A stretch of 64,000 nucleotides of DNA from an uncultured Prevotellaceae bacterium (GCA_947169245.1 CAMVPA010000002.1:1-64000); one strand, 5' to 3'; counted from the stretch's first letter, positions 45,848 through 56,090 are shown. The notes: a model not told the origin generated them from the sequence alone. Numbers and translations: made by a program.

Positions 45848-48277
45848 TTATTGGTAGGTAATCTTCTGGACAATCTGGCCGGGGTCGACAATCGTGAGGG
45901 TCAGGACATGCTCGCGGCGGCTGGTGTCGAGGGGCAGCGTCACGACGAACTCCTTGCGGTTCTCAAGCACCTGTAGCTTCCACTCAGCGCTCCACTCCTT
46001 GAACTTGTTCTCACAGATGACAGGCTCGCCACCATCGACACTCACAGCAATACGGTTAGAGCGGTCGTAGGCCACGGGCCACATGGGCACGACGGAGAGG
46101 CAGATGTTTAGTGTAGAGTTTAGAGTGTAGAGTTTAGAGTCGATGGGGATATTGATGCTGCCCTTCGTCTGGAAATCGAGTGGCTCTCCCATCTGGAGCG
46201 ACAGCCAGTCGGTGCCGATGCCTTCGAGCAGGCGGAAAGGCTCGCTGACCTTGAGTGTCGAGAGGTCTAACTTGTTCAGGAACTCGGGATGCAGCTGATA
46301 GTCGGGTAGACGGTAGGCGTCGGTGGGCTTGTCGCTGAGCTCCGGCATCAGGTGGTACTTGGCGGTGTAACCGGGCGGCACCTGCGATATCATGTGGTTC
46401 CACTTACCATCGAGTTGCGTATTATATCGCACACGAAGCCGTTCTATCTCGCGGTTGGCTTCCTTCGAAAGCTCCGCATAGACGGCACTGCCCGTCTCGT
46501 GGTTGCGCTGGGCGTAGAGGAACTTACGGTTCATCTGGTAGGCGGAGTGGACGGCATAGCCCAGCATCTCGAAGAGGGCGGGACGCAGCTCGGGCGCAAC
46601 GGCCCGCTCTATCATGTCATAGGCGGTGCAGATGTCCTGATAGTCCGACAAGCGTTTCTGCGCGCTACCCGTCTCAAAGGAGAAGTCGGTGTCGCGCAGG
46701 CGGTTGTTCTCCTGCGAGTCCCACTCATATTCGTAACCCATGAACTCAGGCTTACGGTCCCAGGCAAGCCGGTAGTAGTTGTCGAGGATGAATTGGAGGT
46801 GATGGGTGATGGGTGTTGGGTGATGGGAAGCAAAGAGCTTCGCCAGCCACTGGGCCTGATAATTGTTCACGTTGTCGTAGTTGAACGACTTGAAGTCGTA
46901 GGCCATGTCGAAGAACTGCTGAATCTCAATCTCCATGGGTTTGATGTCGCCCACGTTGAGCAGCCAGTAGCGGTCGGCACCGGCGTCGTAGGCTTTCTTC
47001 AGCTCCTCGTACATCAGCATGGGGGCGGTGGTGGCTATCCACAGGTTGTCATGAGGCGTACCGAGATAGGAGAGGTGGTAGTAGAGGCCGCTGTGGCCAC
47101 TGCGCTTCTGTTCGGCAGCATTCGAGACACGCTTCATGTAGCCGTAGTTGTCGTCAGGCCACACGAGTGTGATGTCGTCGGGCACCCGCAGGCCGGCATC
47201 GTAGATGTCGAGCGCCTCCTTGTAAGGCACAAAGATCTGCGGCAGGCGGTCGGCCCTCTGTTTCTTGTACTTCACGAGGATGTCACGCTGCTTAGCGATG
47301 ACCTTCTCCAGCGTACGGGCACGGGCCTTGGGGTCGGTGGAGCCCTTCATGGCCTCGTCGTGCAGTCCACGCATGCCCATGGTATAGATGTTGTCGTACT
47401 GGGCGGTCTCGCGGATGCGGTCGTCGAGTTTCTTCAGTATCGTCGCGCTGTTGGTCTCGTAGTTCCACTCGCCGTCGCGCTCCTTGTCCCACTCCGACTT
47501 AGCGGCATTGTTGAAGAGCAAGGGTTCGCAGTGGCTCGTGGTGATCATGATGCCCCACTTGTCGGCCACCTGCTGGCTCTCGGGATGGCTGTAGAAGGCC
47601 CCCGTACAGTCGTGCATGGCAGGGGCGAGCATATTGCCCTTCAGACGCAGGATGAGCTCACAGACCTTATCATAGGTCTTAGGTCCGATGTCGCCAAGAT
47701 TCTTCTCAAACGTCTTGGCAGCCCATGTCTTCAGTCCCCAGTCCTCGTCGTTGATGAAGAAGCCACGATACTTGACACTGGGCGACTGGCTGACGTAGTT
47801 CTCCTCGTAGTTATAAACGCGTTTGTTGGTCTTGTCGACAGGCATGTCGGCCCACCAGTACCAAGGGCTGATGCCGATAGCCTCGCTGACATGCAGAACG
47901 CCGTAGGCCAGCCCTCGGGCATCGGAGCCCGTGATATAGAGGTTGTCGCCTTGAGTGTCAATGGCATAGCGCTCCCAAGAGCCTCGCAGCTCCTTGTGAC
48001 GGTTGGAGTGCTTGACGGTGGCGAGGACAATAAGCCCCCTACCAGCCTTCCCCGACTGGGGGAGGACTTGCCGCGTGTTGGAACGTCCCCCCTGTTGGGG
48101 GGATAAGAGGGGGGCTATGCCCGACACCCGTTCAATGTCGTCAGCCAGTACTTGCGCCATGTGCTGCACCAGCGGGGCGTCGGCCTTATGGCAGACGATG
48201 GTTGCCTTGGTAAGATCAACAGCCAGGACAACTTGGGAACAGGCGACGAGCACCAGTAACAACAAACTCTTCTTCAT
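45848..48277 (-). CDS. Glycoside hydrolase family 115 (alpha-glucuronidase-like), copy 2
   Basis: GISPWYWWADMPV; YRGFFINDEDWGLKTWAAKTFEKNLGDIGPKTYDKVCELILRLKGNMLAPAMHDCTGAFYSHPESQQVADKWGIMITTSHCEPLL. Confidence 0.92.
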   Translation of the reverse strand: MKKSLLLLVLVACSQVVLAVDLTKATIVCHKADAPLVQHMAQVLADDIERVSGIAPLLSPQQGGRSNTRQVLPQSGKAGRGLIVLATVKHSNRHKELRGSWERYAIDTQGDNLYITGSDARGLAYGVLHVSEAIGISPWYWWADMPVDKTNKRVYNYEENYVSQSPSVKYRGFFINDEDWGLKTWAAKTFEKNLGDIGPKTYDKVCELILRLKGNMLAPAMHDCTGAFYSHPESQQVADKWGIMITTSHCEPLLFNNAAKSEWDKERDGEWNYETNSATILKKLDDRIRETAQYDNIYTMGMRGLHDEAMKGSTDPKARARTLEKVIAKQRDILVKYKKQRADRLPQIFVPYKEALDIYDAGLRVPDDITLVWPDDNYGYMKRVSNAAEQKRSGHSGLYYHLSYLGTPHDNLWIATTAPMLMYEELKKAYDAGADRYWLLNVGDIKPMEIEIQQFFDMAYDFKSFNYDNVNNYQAQWLAKLFASHHPTPITHHLQFILDNYYRLAWDRKPEFMGYEYEWDSQENNRLRDTDFSFETGSAQKRLSDYQDICTAYDMIERAVAPELRPALFEMLGYAVHSAYQMNRKFLYAQRNHETGSAVYAELSKEANREIERLRVRYNTQLDGKWNHMISQVPPGYTAKYHLMPELSDKPTDAYRLPDYQLHPEFLNKLDLSTLKVSEPFRLLEGIGTDWLSLQMGEPLDFQTKGSINIPIDSKLYTLNSTLNICLSVVPMWPVAYDRSNRIAVSVDGGEPVICENKFKEWSAEWKLQVLENRKEFVVTLPLDTSRREHVLTLTIVDPGQIVQKITYQ
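48032..48117. repeat. Composite in-frame palindromic element in GH115 copy 2
   Basis: AAGCCCCCTACCAGCCTTCCCCGACTGGGGGAGG...GTCCCCCCTGTTGGGGGGATAAGAGGGGGGCTA; encodes IAPLLSPQQGGRSNTRQVLPQSGKAGRGL. Confidence 0.85.
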
Positions 48278-50598
48278 CTGATTATGACTTTTTTCCCGTT
48301 TCTAATATAAATACCCTTGACAGGACTGTCAACAGCCTGACCATTCAGGTTGTAGTAACGACCGTCGGACGGACGCTGAAGACGGCTGGCAGCGATATCA
48401 GTATTCACGCCAGGCGTCAGCCATAGCCCGCTAATCGTAGCGGAGCCACTCTCCACCTTGATGGCATTGATATGTGTGAAGGCATCACGACGCGGTGTAT
48501 TCTCGCGCTTCGTATTGATGTCGCGCAACTCCGACAGCGGGAGCACAATGGCCTGCAGCTCAGCGTCCCAGTGACTATCCTTCTCATTTAGGTCAACACC
48601 TATTTCCTTGAAGTCGCCGTGATCCTCCAGACGGTTGGCAAGGATGCGCAATCGGTCGCCCGTACCTCGGATAATCAGTTTGTCGTACTGGCTGACATCG
48701 GCAAAGAGGTTGTAGCTGACCGACGAGAAACCAATCACGACACCACCACTGCTTAGGCTGGTATTGAGGTTCAGTTCGGTTCCCGGATTCTCATTGACCA
48801 CCTGAGCCTTATCATCAGTACCCTCCCACTGGTGGAACATGTTGGCCGTCAAGGCTACCCAGTCGGCAGCTGGCTCGAAGTCATCAACGTCGATGCCTAC
48901 GTAGTTCAGTATCTGATCAAGCACAATGCCGCTACGGTAGGGGAAATACTCTGTCAGCAGACGGCTACGCTCAGGCAGATAGAAGTCATTGACGGTATAG
49001 AGCTTACCACGCGACTGCCAGGGATGTACGTCGCGGCGGTAGTCGCCCCAGCGGGCTGCCTCGTCGTAGAGTGCCTTGTCAATGGTGTAGTAGAGACTGT
49101 CCCAGACCTCGACCACCGACTTCTCGCCCAGTAGACCGCCATCAGCCAGCACTTGCTTCGCACGGCGCACGTAGCGGCGGGCAAACTCGTCGCTCTTCAG
49201 CAGGTTACGGTAGATGGTACTGACATAGCCTTCCTTATCCTTATTGACAGCTCCCGAAGCAATATTCTCGTTGACGCTCATCAGAATCAGCTCGCTGTCC
49301 CAACAGAGGAACCGGAAGCCCTCACTCGCCAGAGAGTCGTTGTTGTGACGGCGGATGGCGTACCAGTTATGGTGATTCCAGTCGGTGTTGCCCGCATACT
49401 GGTTGATAAGCATGTAGTCGATGAAATTATCGATGTCAAGCAGGGTGTCGAGCTTGGCTGTCAGCCCTTTGCTGCCCACCTCCTTGACGGTGGCCAGCAT
49501 CTCCTCCCAGGCGTCCAGCGTACCCTCGCTAGCTTCGATATGGCTACCGCCGTCCTCCTCTATCTTGATGACGTCAATGTCGCTCTTCTTGCCACCCAGG
49601 TGGTCTTTGCCGAACTGGTCGTCCACACGCTCAGCGATATTGTAGAGTCCCCAGTACATACCATTAATAAAGAGGTGTACGTAGAGGGCGTTGACGCTGG
49701 TGCGTCCCATCTTCTTCTGAATGTAGCGTGCCCAGACGTCGCGGGTGTACTGTGCCCGCTGACGGTTGTCCTCAGCCCAGTGCTGCCAGGCATTACCGAA
49801 GTGGCAACGCAGCACCAACTGGTCAAACTGGCTGGGCTCATTTTCACCAAAGAGCGGGTACTTCAGCGTCTTCTTGCCATACTCATTCTTGAATACCAAG
49901 CGGAACGAGTGCTTCGGGTTTTTCTCGGCCAGACGACCGTGACCACCATGCAGACGGATGCCACAGGTAGCACTCAGCTCGTAGTTTTGTGGTCCTCCAA
50001 ACAGCTCGATGCTGGCAGGGCGTGTCCAGCCGTGTCCCGTTCCGTCGCCTACTGGCGGACCAGTAAAGATGTAGATACCGCCGCGCACAGAGTCGTTCTC
50101 GTGGCTGAAGAAGTTATCCTTGTCGGAGACAATGCTCAAGATAGGCAACTGCTTCAGCCCCTCGACAATCTTCGTGCTCAGCTTAGCGTCCTTGGTCATC
50201 TCGGGATCCATCTCGTAGTCGGCGATGGCAGTACCCCACTGCTGCGTGTACTGTCCCCACTCTGCCGGATAGCCCTCGGGGTTGTTCGGCTGACTGAGCA
50301 CAGAGCTCGTGAAGATATAGCTGGCCGTAGCAACTGGCGACAGCGACTCGCCGGTCGCCTCGACGGCACGCAGGATGGTCGTCGCGCGGAACTGCAAGGG
50401 CGTTGTATATTTCTTGCTCTGTCTCGTCGGCTCGCTGCCATCGGTCGTGTAGTAGATGTCGGCACCATCAGAGCCTGTGATGGTCACACTGATACTCTTG
50501 GCACCGTCAATCAGTCCGTGCTGACGGCTGAACTTAGGCTGCGCCGTGGCAGAGAGGCAAGAGGCAAGCAGCAAGAGGCAAGAGGTAAGAGATTTCAT
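48274..50598 (-). CDS. CotH-kinase-like secreted protein with N-terminal chitobiase/FN3-like domain
   Basis: GADIYYTTDGSEPTRQSKKYTTPLQF; CGIRLHGGHGRLAEKNPKHSFRLVFKNEYGKKTLKYPLFGE; YVHLFINGMYWGLYNIAERVDDQF; tail YYNLNGQAVDSPVKGIYIRNGKKVIIR. Confidence 0.85.
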   Translation of the reverse strand: MKSLTSCLLLLASCLSATAQPKFSRQHGLIDGAKSISVTITGSDGADIYYTTDGSEPTRQSKKYTTPLQFRATTILRAVEATGESLSPVATASYIFTSSVLSQPNNPEGYPAEWGQYTQQWGTAIADYEMDPEMTKDAKLSTKIVEGLKQLPILSIVSDKDNFFSHENDSVRGGIYIFTGPPVGDGTGHGWTRPASIELFGGPQNYELSATCGIRLHGGHGRLAEKNPKHSFRLVFKNEYGKKTLKYPLFGENEPSQFDQLVLRCHFGNAWQHWAEDNRQRAQYTRDVWARYIQKKMGRTSVNALYVHLFINGMYWGLYNIAERVDDQFGKDHLGGKKSDIDVIKIEEDGGSHIEASEGTLDAWEEMLATVKEVGSKGLTAKLDTLLDIDNFIDYMLINQYAGNTDWNHHNWYAIRRHNNDSLASEGFRFLCWDSELILMSVNENIASGAVNKDKEGYVSTIYRNLLKSDEFARRYVRRAKQVLADGGLLGEKSVVEVWDSLYYTIDKALYDEAARWGDYRRDVHPWQSRGKLYTVNDFYLPERSRLLTEYFPYRSGIVLDQILNYVGIDVDDFEPAADWVALTANMFHQWEGTDDKAQVVNENPGTELNLNTSLSSGGVVIGFSSVSYNLFADVSQYDKLIIRGTGDRLRILANRLEDHGDFKEIGVDLNEKDSHWDAELQAIVLPLSELRDINTKRENTPRRDAFTHINAIKVESGSATISGLWLTPGVNTDIAASRLQRPSDGRYYNLNGQAVDSPVKGIYIRNGKKVIIR

Positions 50599-50604
50599 CT
50601 TGGA

Positions 50605-53001
50605 TTAACGATTTAAGTACTTCTTTCCGCCACTAATCACAAAGCCACGATAATCTGTACCTACGCGCTGGCCGTTCAGGTTAATGGTTAATGGTGAATG
50701 GTGAATGGTTAATGGTGAGTGGAGGGTGCTGATACCTGTTGGCGTTCCGATAGGCAGTATGTCATCGGTCAGCAGACAAGGAGCATAGCCCACCTCGCCA
50801 GAGCCTACAAACGTCACCTCACCCTGAGCCTCAACAAGCAGCGGTTTGCCCGCAGGAACGCTGCTGACAGCCACAGGCGTCAAATCCTCTGTCAGCGTGT
50901 AGACGCTAACGCCCTCAGGGACGGCAGCCTCAAAGGGCAGCTGCACAATGTGCTGACCGTTGACCATGCAGGTATAGGTGGCCGTGGTGGCCGTGAATGG
51001 CGTAGCGGGACGGAAGGTTCCCCAGGCCTCGTTGACGGTCAGCTGTTCACAAATGCCCTCCTTCACAACGTTGGAGCCCGTCAGCGGACTGTCGGCCGAC
51101 ACATAGACGACACGGTTGCTATTCTCGAGCCACGGCAGGGTGGCGGGCAGAGCAGTAACTGCCGTCATATCGATGCTGGTACATGCAACATCGGTAGTAT
51201 AATCAAGCACATTCGAATCGTCGCCCACATAGGCGCCACTCAACGTTGCAGCATACGTTGTGTTACCACTTGTCAGATAGACATCACCGAAGTTGATGGT
51301 CAAGTGCGACTGTGTATTGTCACAAGTCAGCGACAGCAGACCGATACAGCCGTCGGCAAGTGTAGCCGCCGAGAGGTCGAAGACAAGGTCGAAGTTCTCT
51401 GCCTGTCCCAAATCCAGACGAGCATACTCATGGTTGGCCACCTCACCTTTTGCATTCACATAGTAGAGCGTCGGCTTGCCGGCCGTCAGTGAGCCAGTCG
51501 TCGTCACCTTCTTGATCTGCATCACCAGCTGGGTGTAATTGTCGTCCAGTGCTATGTAACCATAGGTCAGGTTCTTGCGGGTAGAGATGAGCGGATTGTC
51601 ACTGTCAAACTTCTTTCCCTTCTTGCCCGACAGCTTGTAGGCAGTGCCGAAGTTCGTCTTTGTCGCCTTCATGTCGTCCAGACGCGGACGGTCGAAATAG
51701 GTGACACTGCCTTTCATGTCAGAGGGCTGCCGGTCACGCGACTTGATGAACATCACGGTCGTCACGCTCTGGGCTGCAATGGTGGCTGCAGGACGGCAGG
51801 TTTCCGTCTCGAGCGTGAGTGCCGTTTTCTTGAAACTCTGGCTTTTGGCTGTCGTTCTGAGTTCCCCCTGCTGGGTATAGAACGGCAGGTCGAAAGTCAA
51901 GTCAAGAGTATTGTCTGTGGCATTGGCCATGACGGCAACAACAGTGTCACCTGTCTGCGACAGGTAGGCCGAGCCTTCGATATTCCCACCAAACGTGGCA
52001 TCGATACGGGTCATGCCTGTAACAAACTTGGCAAAGTGGGCCATGATATAGCCACGCTTGGTGATAGTGCCCGAGCTACCGGCTCCGCGCTGACCGTCGC
52101 CCATCATACCGTAATAGCGCTTGGCAGCATAGTGAATCCAGGCATTGAAGTCGCCCAGCATGCAGGTATTGATGGCACGAAAGAAGTTGAAGAAGTCTTT
52201 CGTGAAGTCGAAGTTACGAGTGTTATTCTCCACCTCATTCCAGTTTATCAAGTACTCGGTCATCCAAATCTCCTTGCCCTTCTTGCCCAGATTCTTGTAG
52301 GCCGACTGTATGCCGCCATACTGGTGGCCGCCGTAAATGTCGAAGCAGTCGAGGATGTCGGTCTTGTTCAGGGCGTTGGCATAGCTGTCGCTGACAGCCA
52401 GTGTCTCGGGGGCCATCACCTTACAGCTGATGCTCTTGCCATACTGCTTCACAAACGAGGCAATATCTGCAGCCGACCACATGCAGCCGGCATACGTGGC
52501 CGACCAGTCGGGCTCGTTCTGGATGGAGATGGCATCCAGCTCCACACCGCTCTTGCGCATATACTGTACGTAGTCCTCCAGATACTGTGCATAGTCGGCC
52601 CAGTTCTCCTTCTTCAGGTAGCCCAGCGTGCCGTCGCTGTTCTTGGCGTTGCTGGTGCCGTTGGTCTTCCACTCGGCAGGCTGTCCCCAGGGCGAGGCGA
52701 AGACGATGAGTCCCATCTGCTTGGCCAGCTTCGCCGTAGCCAGCGACTGCGACCACGCGTTCTTGCCGATGGGAATATAGAGACGCATGATGTTGCAGCC
52801 TACGGTACTGGTCTTTCCCCACACTTTCTTGATTTCGTCGTTCGACATGTGGTTATAGGTAAACTGCGGTGAACAGACAAAGCCACCAAAGCCGGTAATG
52901 CGTTGGTGCTTCGTTTGAGCATCAAATCGTACGGTGACCTGCTGGGCCGAGACAGTGCCTACAGTTGCCAACAAGATAACAAGGAGCAATAGCTTCTTCA
53001 T
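50605..53001 (-). CDS. GH30 glucuronoxylanase-like enzyme with C-terminal modules
   Basis: RITGFGGFVCSPQFTYNHMSNDEIKKVWG; IMRLYIPIGKNAW; IVFASPWGQPAEWKTNG; ISIQNEPDWSATYAGCMWSAADIASFVKQYG; EIWMTEYLIN; GYIMAHFAKFVTGM. Confidence 0.9.
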   Translation of the reverse strand: MKKLLLLVILLATVGTVSAQQVTVRFDAQTKHQRITGFGGFVCSPQFTYNHMSNDEIKKVWGKTSTVGCNIMRLYIPIGKNAWSQSLATAKLAKQMGLIVFASPWGQPAEWKTNGTSNAKNSDGTLGYLKKENWADYAQYLEDYVQYMRKSGVELDAISIQNEPDWSATYAGCMWSAADIASFVKQYGKSISCKVMAPETLAVSDSYANALNKTDILDCFDIYGGHQYGGIQSAYKNLGKKGKEIWMTEYLINWNEVENNTRNFDFTKDFFNFFRAINTCMLGDFNAWIHYAAKRYYGMMGDGQRGAGSSGTITKRGYIMAHFAKFVTGMTRIDATFGGNIEGSAYLSQTGDTVVAVMANATDNTLDLTFDLPFYTQQGELRTTAKSQSFKKTALTLETETCRPAATIAAQSVTTVMFIKSRDRQPSDMKGSVTYFDRPRLDDMKATKTNFGTAYKLSGKKGKKFDSDNPLISTRKNLTYGYIALDDNYTQLVMQIKKVTTTGSLTAGKPTLYYVNAKGEVANHEYARLDLGQAENFDLVFDLSAATLADGCIGLLSLTCDNTQSHLTINFGDVYLTSGNTTYAATLSGAYVGDDSNVLDYTTDVACTSIDMTAVTALPATLPWLENSNRVVYVSADSPLTGSNVVKEGICEQLTVNEAWGTFRPATPFTATTATYTCMVNGQHIVQLPFEAAVPEGVSVYTLTEDLTPVAVSSVPAGKPLLVEAQGEVTFVGSGEVGYAPCLLTDDILPIGTPTGISTLHSPLTIHHSPLTINLNGQRVGTDYRGFVISGGKKYLNR

Positions 53002-53026
53002 ACTTATAGTTTATAGTTTACGGCCG

Positions 53027-53057
53027 CAAAGGTACTAAAACCCGCGCGCAACAGAAA
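53027..53057 (-). promoter_or_regulatory. Bacteroidetes-type promoter for GH30 (TTTC-N19-TACCTTTG on minus strand)
   Basis: -7 TACCTTTG (rc of 53027-53034); -33 TTTC (rc of 53054-53057); 19-nt spacer; 26 bp upstream of the ATG at 53001. Confidence 0.55.
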
Positions 53058-53117
53058 AGGTTTTTGTATTATTCTCTTTCTTTTTTCTTTCAGCCCCGTG
53101 TTTTTTCCCCTTATTGT

Positions 53118-53148
53118 TTTGTAAATTCAGTAAAATGCAGTATCTTTG
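53118..53148 (+). promoter_or_regulatory. Bacteroidetes-type promoter for the OMP gene (TTTG-N19-TATCTTTG)
   Basis: TTTG 53118-53121, 19-nt spacer, TATCTTTG 53141-53148, 33 bp upstream of the ATG at 53182. Confidence 0.75.
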
Positions 53149-53181
53149 CAGACAAACTAATGGACTAAGCCCACTTAACTG

Positions 53182-56061
53182 ATGAAACACCTATTTTTAT
53201 TAGTTGCACTTTGGGGGTTAACCGTCACAAGTGCATTCTCACAGTCAGAAGATGGCGAACTGACTATCAGCGGAACAGTTGCAGATGCAGAATTGAAGGA
53301 ACCTATGGTACAGGCCACTGTACAGTTGTTCCGACAACGCGACTCGACATTCGTCGGAGGTACAGTCACCGACCTTCGCGGCAATTTCTCTGTCGAGGCA
53401 CCGGCCAACGGCATTTACCGTCTGAAAATTTCGTCGGTGGGATACCAGCCCATCGAGCGCGAGGTGACAATACGTCGCAACCAGAGTCAGGACATGGGCC
53501 GACTGCTGATGTCAGCGGAAACACACCTGCTCAAGGAGACGGTGGTCACTGGTCGTGCTGCACAGGTCATCGTGCGTAAGGACACGCTGGTCTACAACCC
53601 CGATGCCTACCGCACCCCAGAGGGTTCACCCATTGAGGAACTCATCAAGCGAATGCCGGGAGCCGAGGTCGACGAGGACGGCAACATCACCATCAACGGC
53701 AAGCAAATCAAGAAAATACTGCTCGACGGCAAGGAATTCATGCTCGGCGACGTCGAGACGGCGCTCAAGAACCTGCCGGTCAACATCATCCAGAATGTCA
53801 AGTTCTATGACCAGCAGAGCGACCAGGCACGCATCACCGGCATCGAGGATGGCGAAAAGGAGACGGTGCTCGACTTCACCATCAAGAAGGGCATGAACCG
53901 TGGCTACATGACCAACCTCGACATTGCCGGTGGCACCAAGAGCCGCTATGCCACACGCGGCATGGGCTCCAGCTTTACAGACAAGACACGCTTTGTGCTG
54001 ATGGGCAACATTAATAACAAGGAGGAGAACGCCGGCTGGTGGAACCGCCGCGGACTGAACTCGCGAAAAATGCTGGGCACCAACCTGAACTACGATGACG
54101 GCGAGAAACTGAAGATGGATGCCTCGGTGCGCTGGAACCACCGCGGGGGCGACAACGCCAACGAGAACGCCAGCGAGAACTTCTACAGCCAGACCAACCG
54201 CACGTTCTCGAACAGCTACTCCAAGAGTCTCTCGCGCAGCGACAACTGGAACGGCAATATCCGCGTGGAGTGGCGCCCCGACACGCTGACCAACCTGTTG
54301 CTGCGAGCCAACGGGAGCCTCGGCAACAACGACGGATTGTCAAACAGCAACAGCGCCACGTTCAGTGACGACCCCTATCTCTACTCCGACGACCCATTGG
54401 CATCCTTGACCTCGTTGGCTCCATACCTCGTCAACCACAACAACAGCGCCAGCCTGAGCTACGGCGAGAACAGGAACGCATGGGCCATGCTGCAATTCTA
54501 CCGCCGGCTGAACCAGCGCGGACGCAATGTCACACTGCGAGTCGAAGGCTCCATGGGCGACAGCGAGAACCGCAGCACGTCTAACAACGAGGTCTACCTG
54601 CACCGCGTCAAGAACCAGGCCGGCGAGGACTCCACCTACTACACCGCACGCTATAACACCACGCCGTCGGACAACCGCGGCTACGTACTCTCGGCACTCT
54701 ACAGCGAGCCACTCTGGAAGGGCGCCCACCTGCAGACCAGCTACGAGATGCGCTACTCGCAGAACAAGAGCGACCGCCAGACCTACGACTTCAGCCATCT
54801 CGCCGCCGATCCCTTCGCCGGCATCACGCCCGAATACCGTGAGTGGGACCCATGGATTGGCGGCCTCTCACCGCTCGATGGCTACCTCGACAAGAGCCTC
54901 AGCCGCTACTCCGAGTACAAGAACTACACCCACAACATACGCCTCACACTGCGCCACTACCAGGAGGAGTACGACTACAACGTGGGTGTCCTCGTACAGC
55001 CACAGCAGTCGAACTTCATACAGGACTACCGGGGGCTCTACGTCGACACCATCAGAAACATTACCAACTTTACGCCAACACTCGACTTCCACTATAAGTT
55101 CAGTGACCAACACGACATCTGGCTCCACTATCGTGGCGACACCCGCCAACCCGACATCACACAGTTGCTCGACATCACCGACGACTCCAACCCACTTTAC
55201 ATCACTCAGGGCAATCCCGGCCTGAAGCCCCAGTTCACCAACTCCCTGAACGTCTACTATAAGAACTACATCCAGAAGTACAAGCGCAGCATCGTTGTCT
55301 ACGGCAACTACCGCCACATACGCAACTCCATCTCAAACCTCGTGCGATACAATGCCGAGACGGGCGGCAGCCTGTCGCGCCCCGAAAACATCAACGGCAA
55401 CTGGAACGCCGACGGCGGCTTCAACTTCAACACCGCCCTCGACTCGGCAGCCCACTGGAACATAGGTACCGACACGCGCGTGCGCTATAACAACTATGTA
55501 AGCTACGTGGCTCAGGCCATGGCCGATGCCGCAGAGAACACTACACGCACCACCAACGTCAACGAGCGCCTGAACCTCAGCTTCCGCAACGACTGGCTTG
55601 AGGTGACACTCGACGGCAACGTCAACTACCAGCACTCGCGCAACGAGCTGCAGCCCAACGCCAACCTCGACACCTGGCGCTTCAGCTACGGCGGACAGAT
55701 CATGCTCCGTCTGCCTGGCGGCGTGGAATTCTCGACCAACCTCCATGAGAATAGCCGCCGTGGCTACAACGACCCCTCGTCAAACACCAACGAGCTCATC
55801 TGGAATGGTCAGGTATCCAAGTCGTTCCTCAAGTCGAAGGCTCTTATCGTTGCCCTCAACTTCTACGACCTGCTCGGCCAGCAGAGCAACTACGAGCGCT
55901 GGGTCAACGCCAACGGTCGCAGCGACACCCGCTACAACAGCATCAACTCCTACGCCATGCTCCACGTACGCTATCGCCTCAACATGTTCGGTGGCAAGGT
56001 CGACACCGAGGGACGCTACGACAAAAAATGGGGCAACCGCGACCAGCGCAGCCGCAATTAA
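53182..56061 (+). CDS. TonB-dependent-receptor-like outer-membrane beta-barrel protein with carboxypeptidase-regulatory-like domain
   Basis: TISGTVADAELKEPMVQATVQLFRQRDSTFVGGTVTDLRGNFSVEAPANGIYRLKISSVGYQP; IEELIKRMPGAEVDEDGNITINGKQIKKILLDGKEFMLGDVETALKNLPVNIIQNVKFYD. Confidence 0.87.
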   Translation: MKHLFLLVALWGLTVTSAFSQSEDGELTISGTVADAELKEPMVQATVQLFRQRDSTFVGGTVTDLRGNFSVEAPANGIYRLKISSVGYQPIEREVTIRRNQSQDMGRLLMSAETHLLKETVVTGRAAQVIVRKDTLVYNPDAYRTPEGSPIEELIKRMPGAEVDEDGNITINGKQIKKILLDGKEFMLGDVETALKNLPVNIIQNVKFYDQQSDQARITGIEDGEKETVLDFTIKKGMNRGYMTNLDIAGGTKSRYATRGMGSSFTDKTRFVLMGNINNKEENAGWWNRRGLNSRKMLGTNLNYDDGEKLKMDASVRWNHRGGDNANENASENFYSQTNRTFSNSYSKSLSRSDNWNGNIRVEWRPDTLTNLLLRANGSLGNNDGLSNSNSATFSDDPYLYSDDPLASLTSLAPYLVNHNNSASLSYGENRNAWAMLQFYRRLNQRGRNVTLRVEGSMGDSENRSTSNNEVYLHRVKNQAGEDSTYYTARYNTTPSDNRGYVLSALYSEPLWKGAHLQTSYEMRYSQNKSDRQTYDFSHLAADPFAGITPEYREWDPWIGGLSPLDGYLDKSLSRYSEYKNYTHNIRLTLRHYQEEYDYNVGVLVQPQQSNFIQDYRGLYVDTIRNITNFTPTLDFHYKFSDQHDIWLHYRGDTRQPDITQLLDITDDSNPLYITQGNPGLKPQFTNSLNVYYKNYIQKYKRSIVVYGNYRHIRNSISNLVRYNAETGGSLSRPENINGNWNADGGFNFNTALDSAAHWNIGTDTRVRYNNYVSYVAQAMADAAENTTRTTNVNERLNLSFRNDWLEVTLDGNVNYQHSRNELQPNANLDTWRFSYGGQIMLRLPGGVEFSTNLHENSRRGYNDPSSNTNELIWNGQVSKSFLKSKALIVALNFYDLLGQQSNYERWVNANGRSDTRYNSINSYAMLHVRYRLNMFGGKVDTEGRYDKKWGNRDQRSRN

Positions 56062-56090
56062 TATCATCACGCCGAAAAAACATAATCACA

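Noticed and set aside
46352-48106. 584-aa plus-strand ORF
   Set aside because: Antisense shadow of GH115 copy 2, Val/Leu/Gly-rich without motifs.
53182-56061. SusC-type receptor call for the plus-strand barrel
   Set aside because: It has the carboxypeptidase-regulatory and plug-like start but no adjacent SusD-like lipoprotein; called only as TonB-type/OMP barrel.
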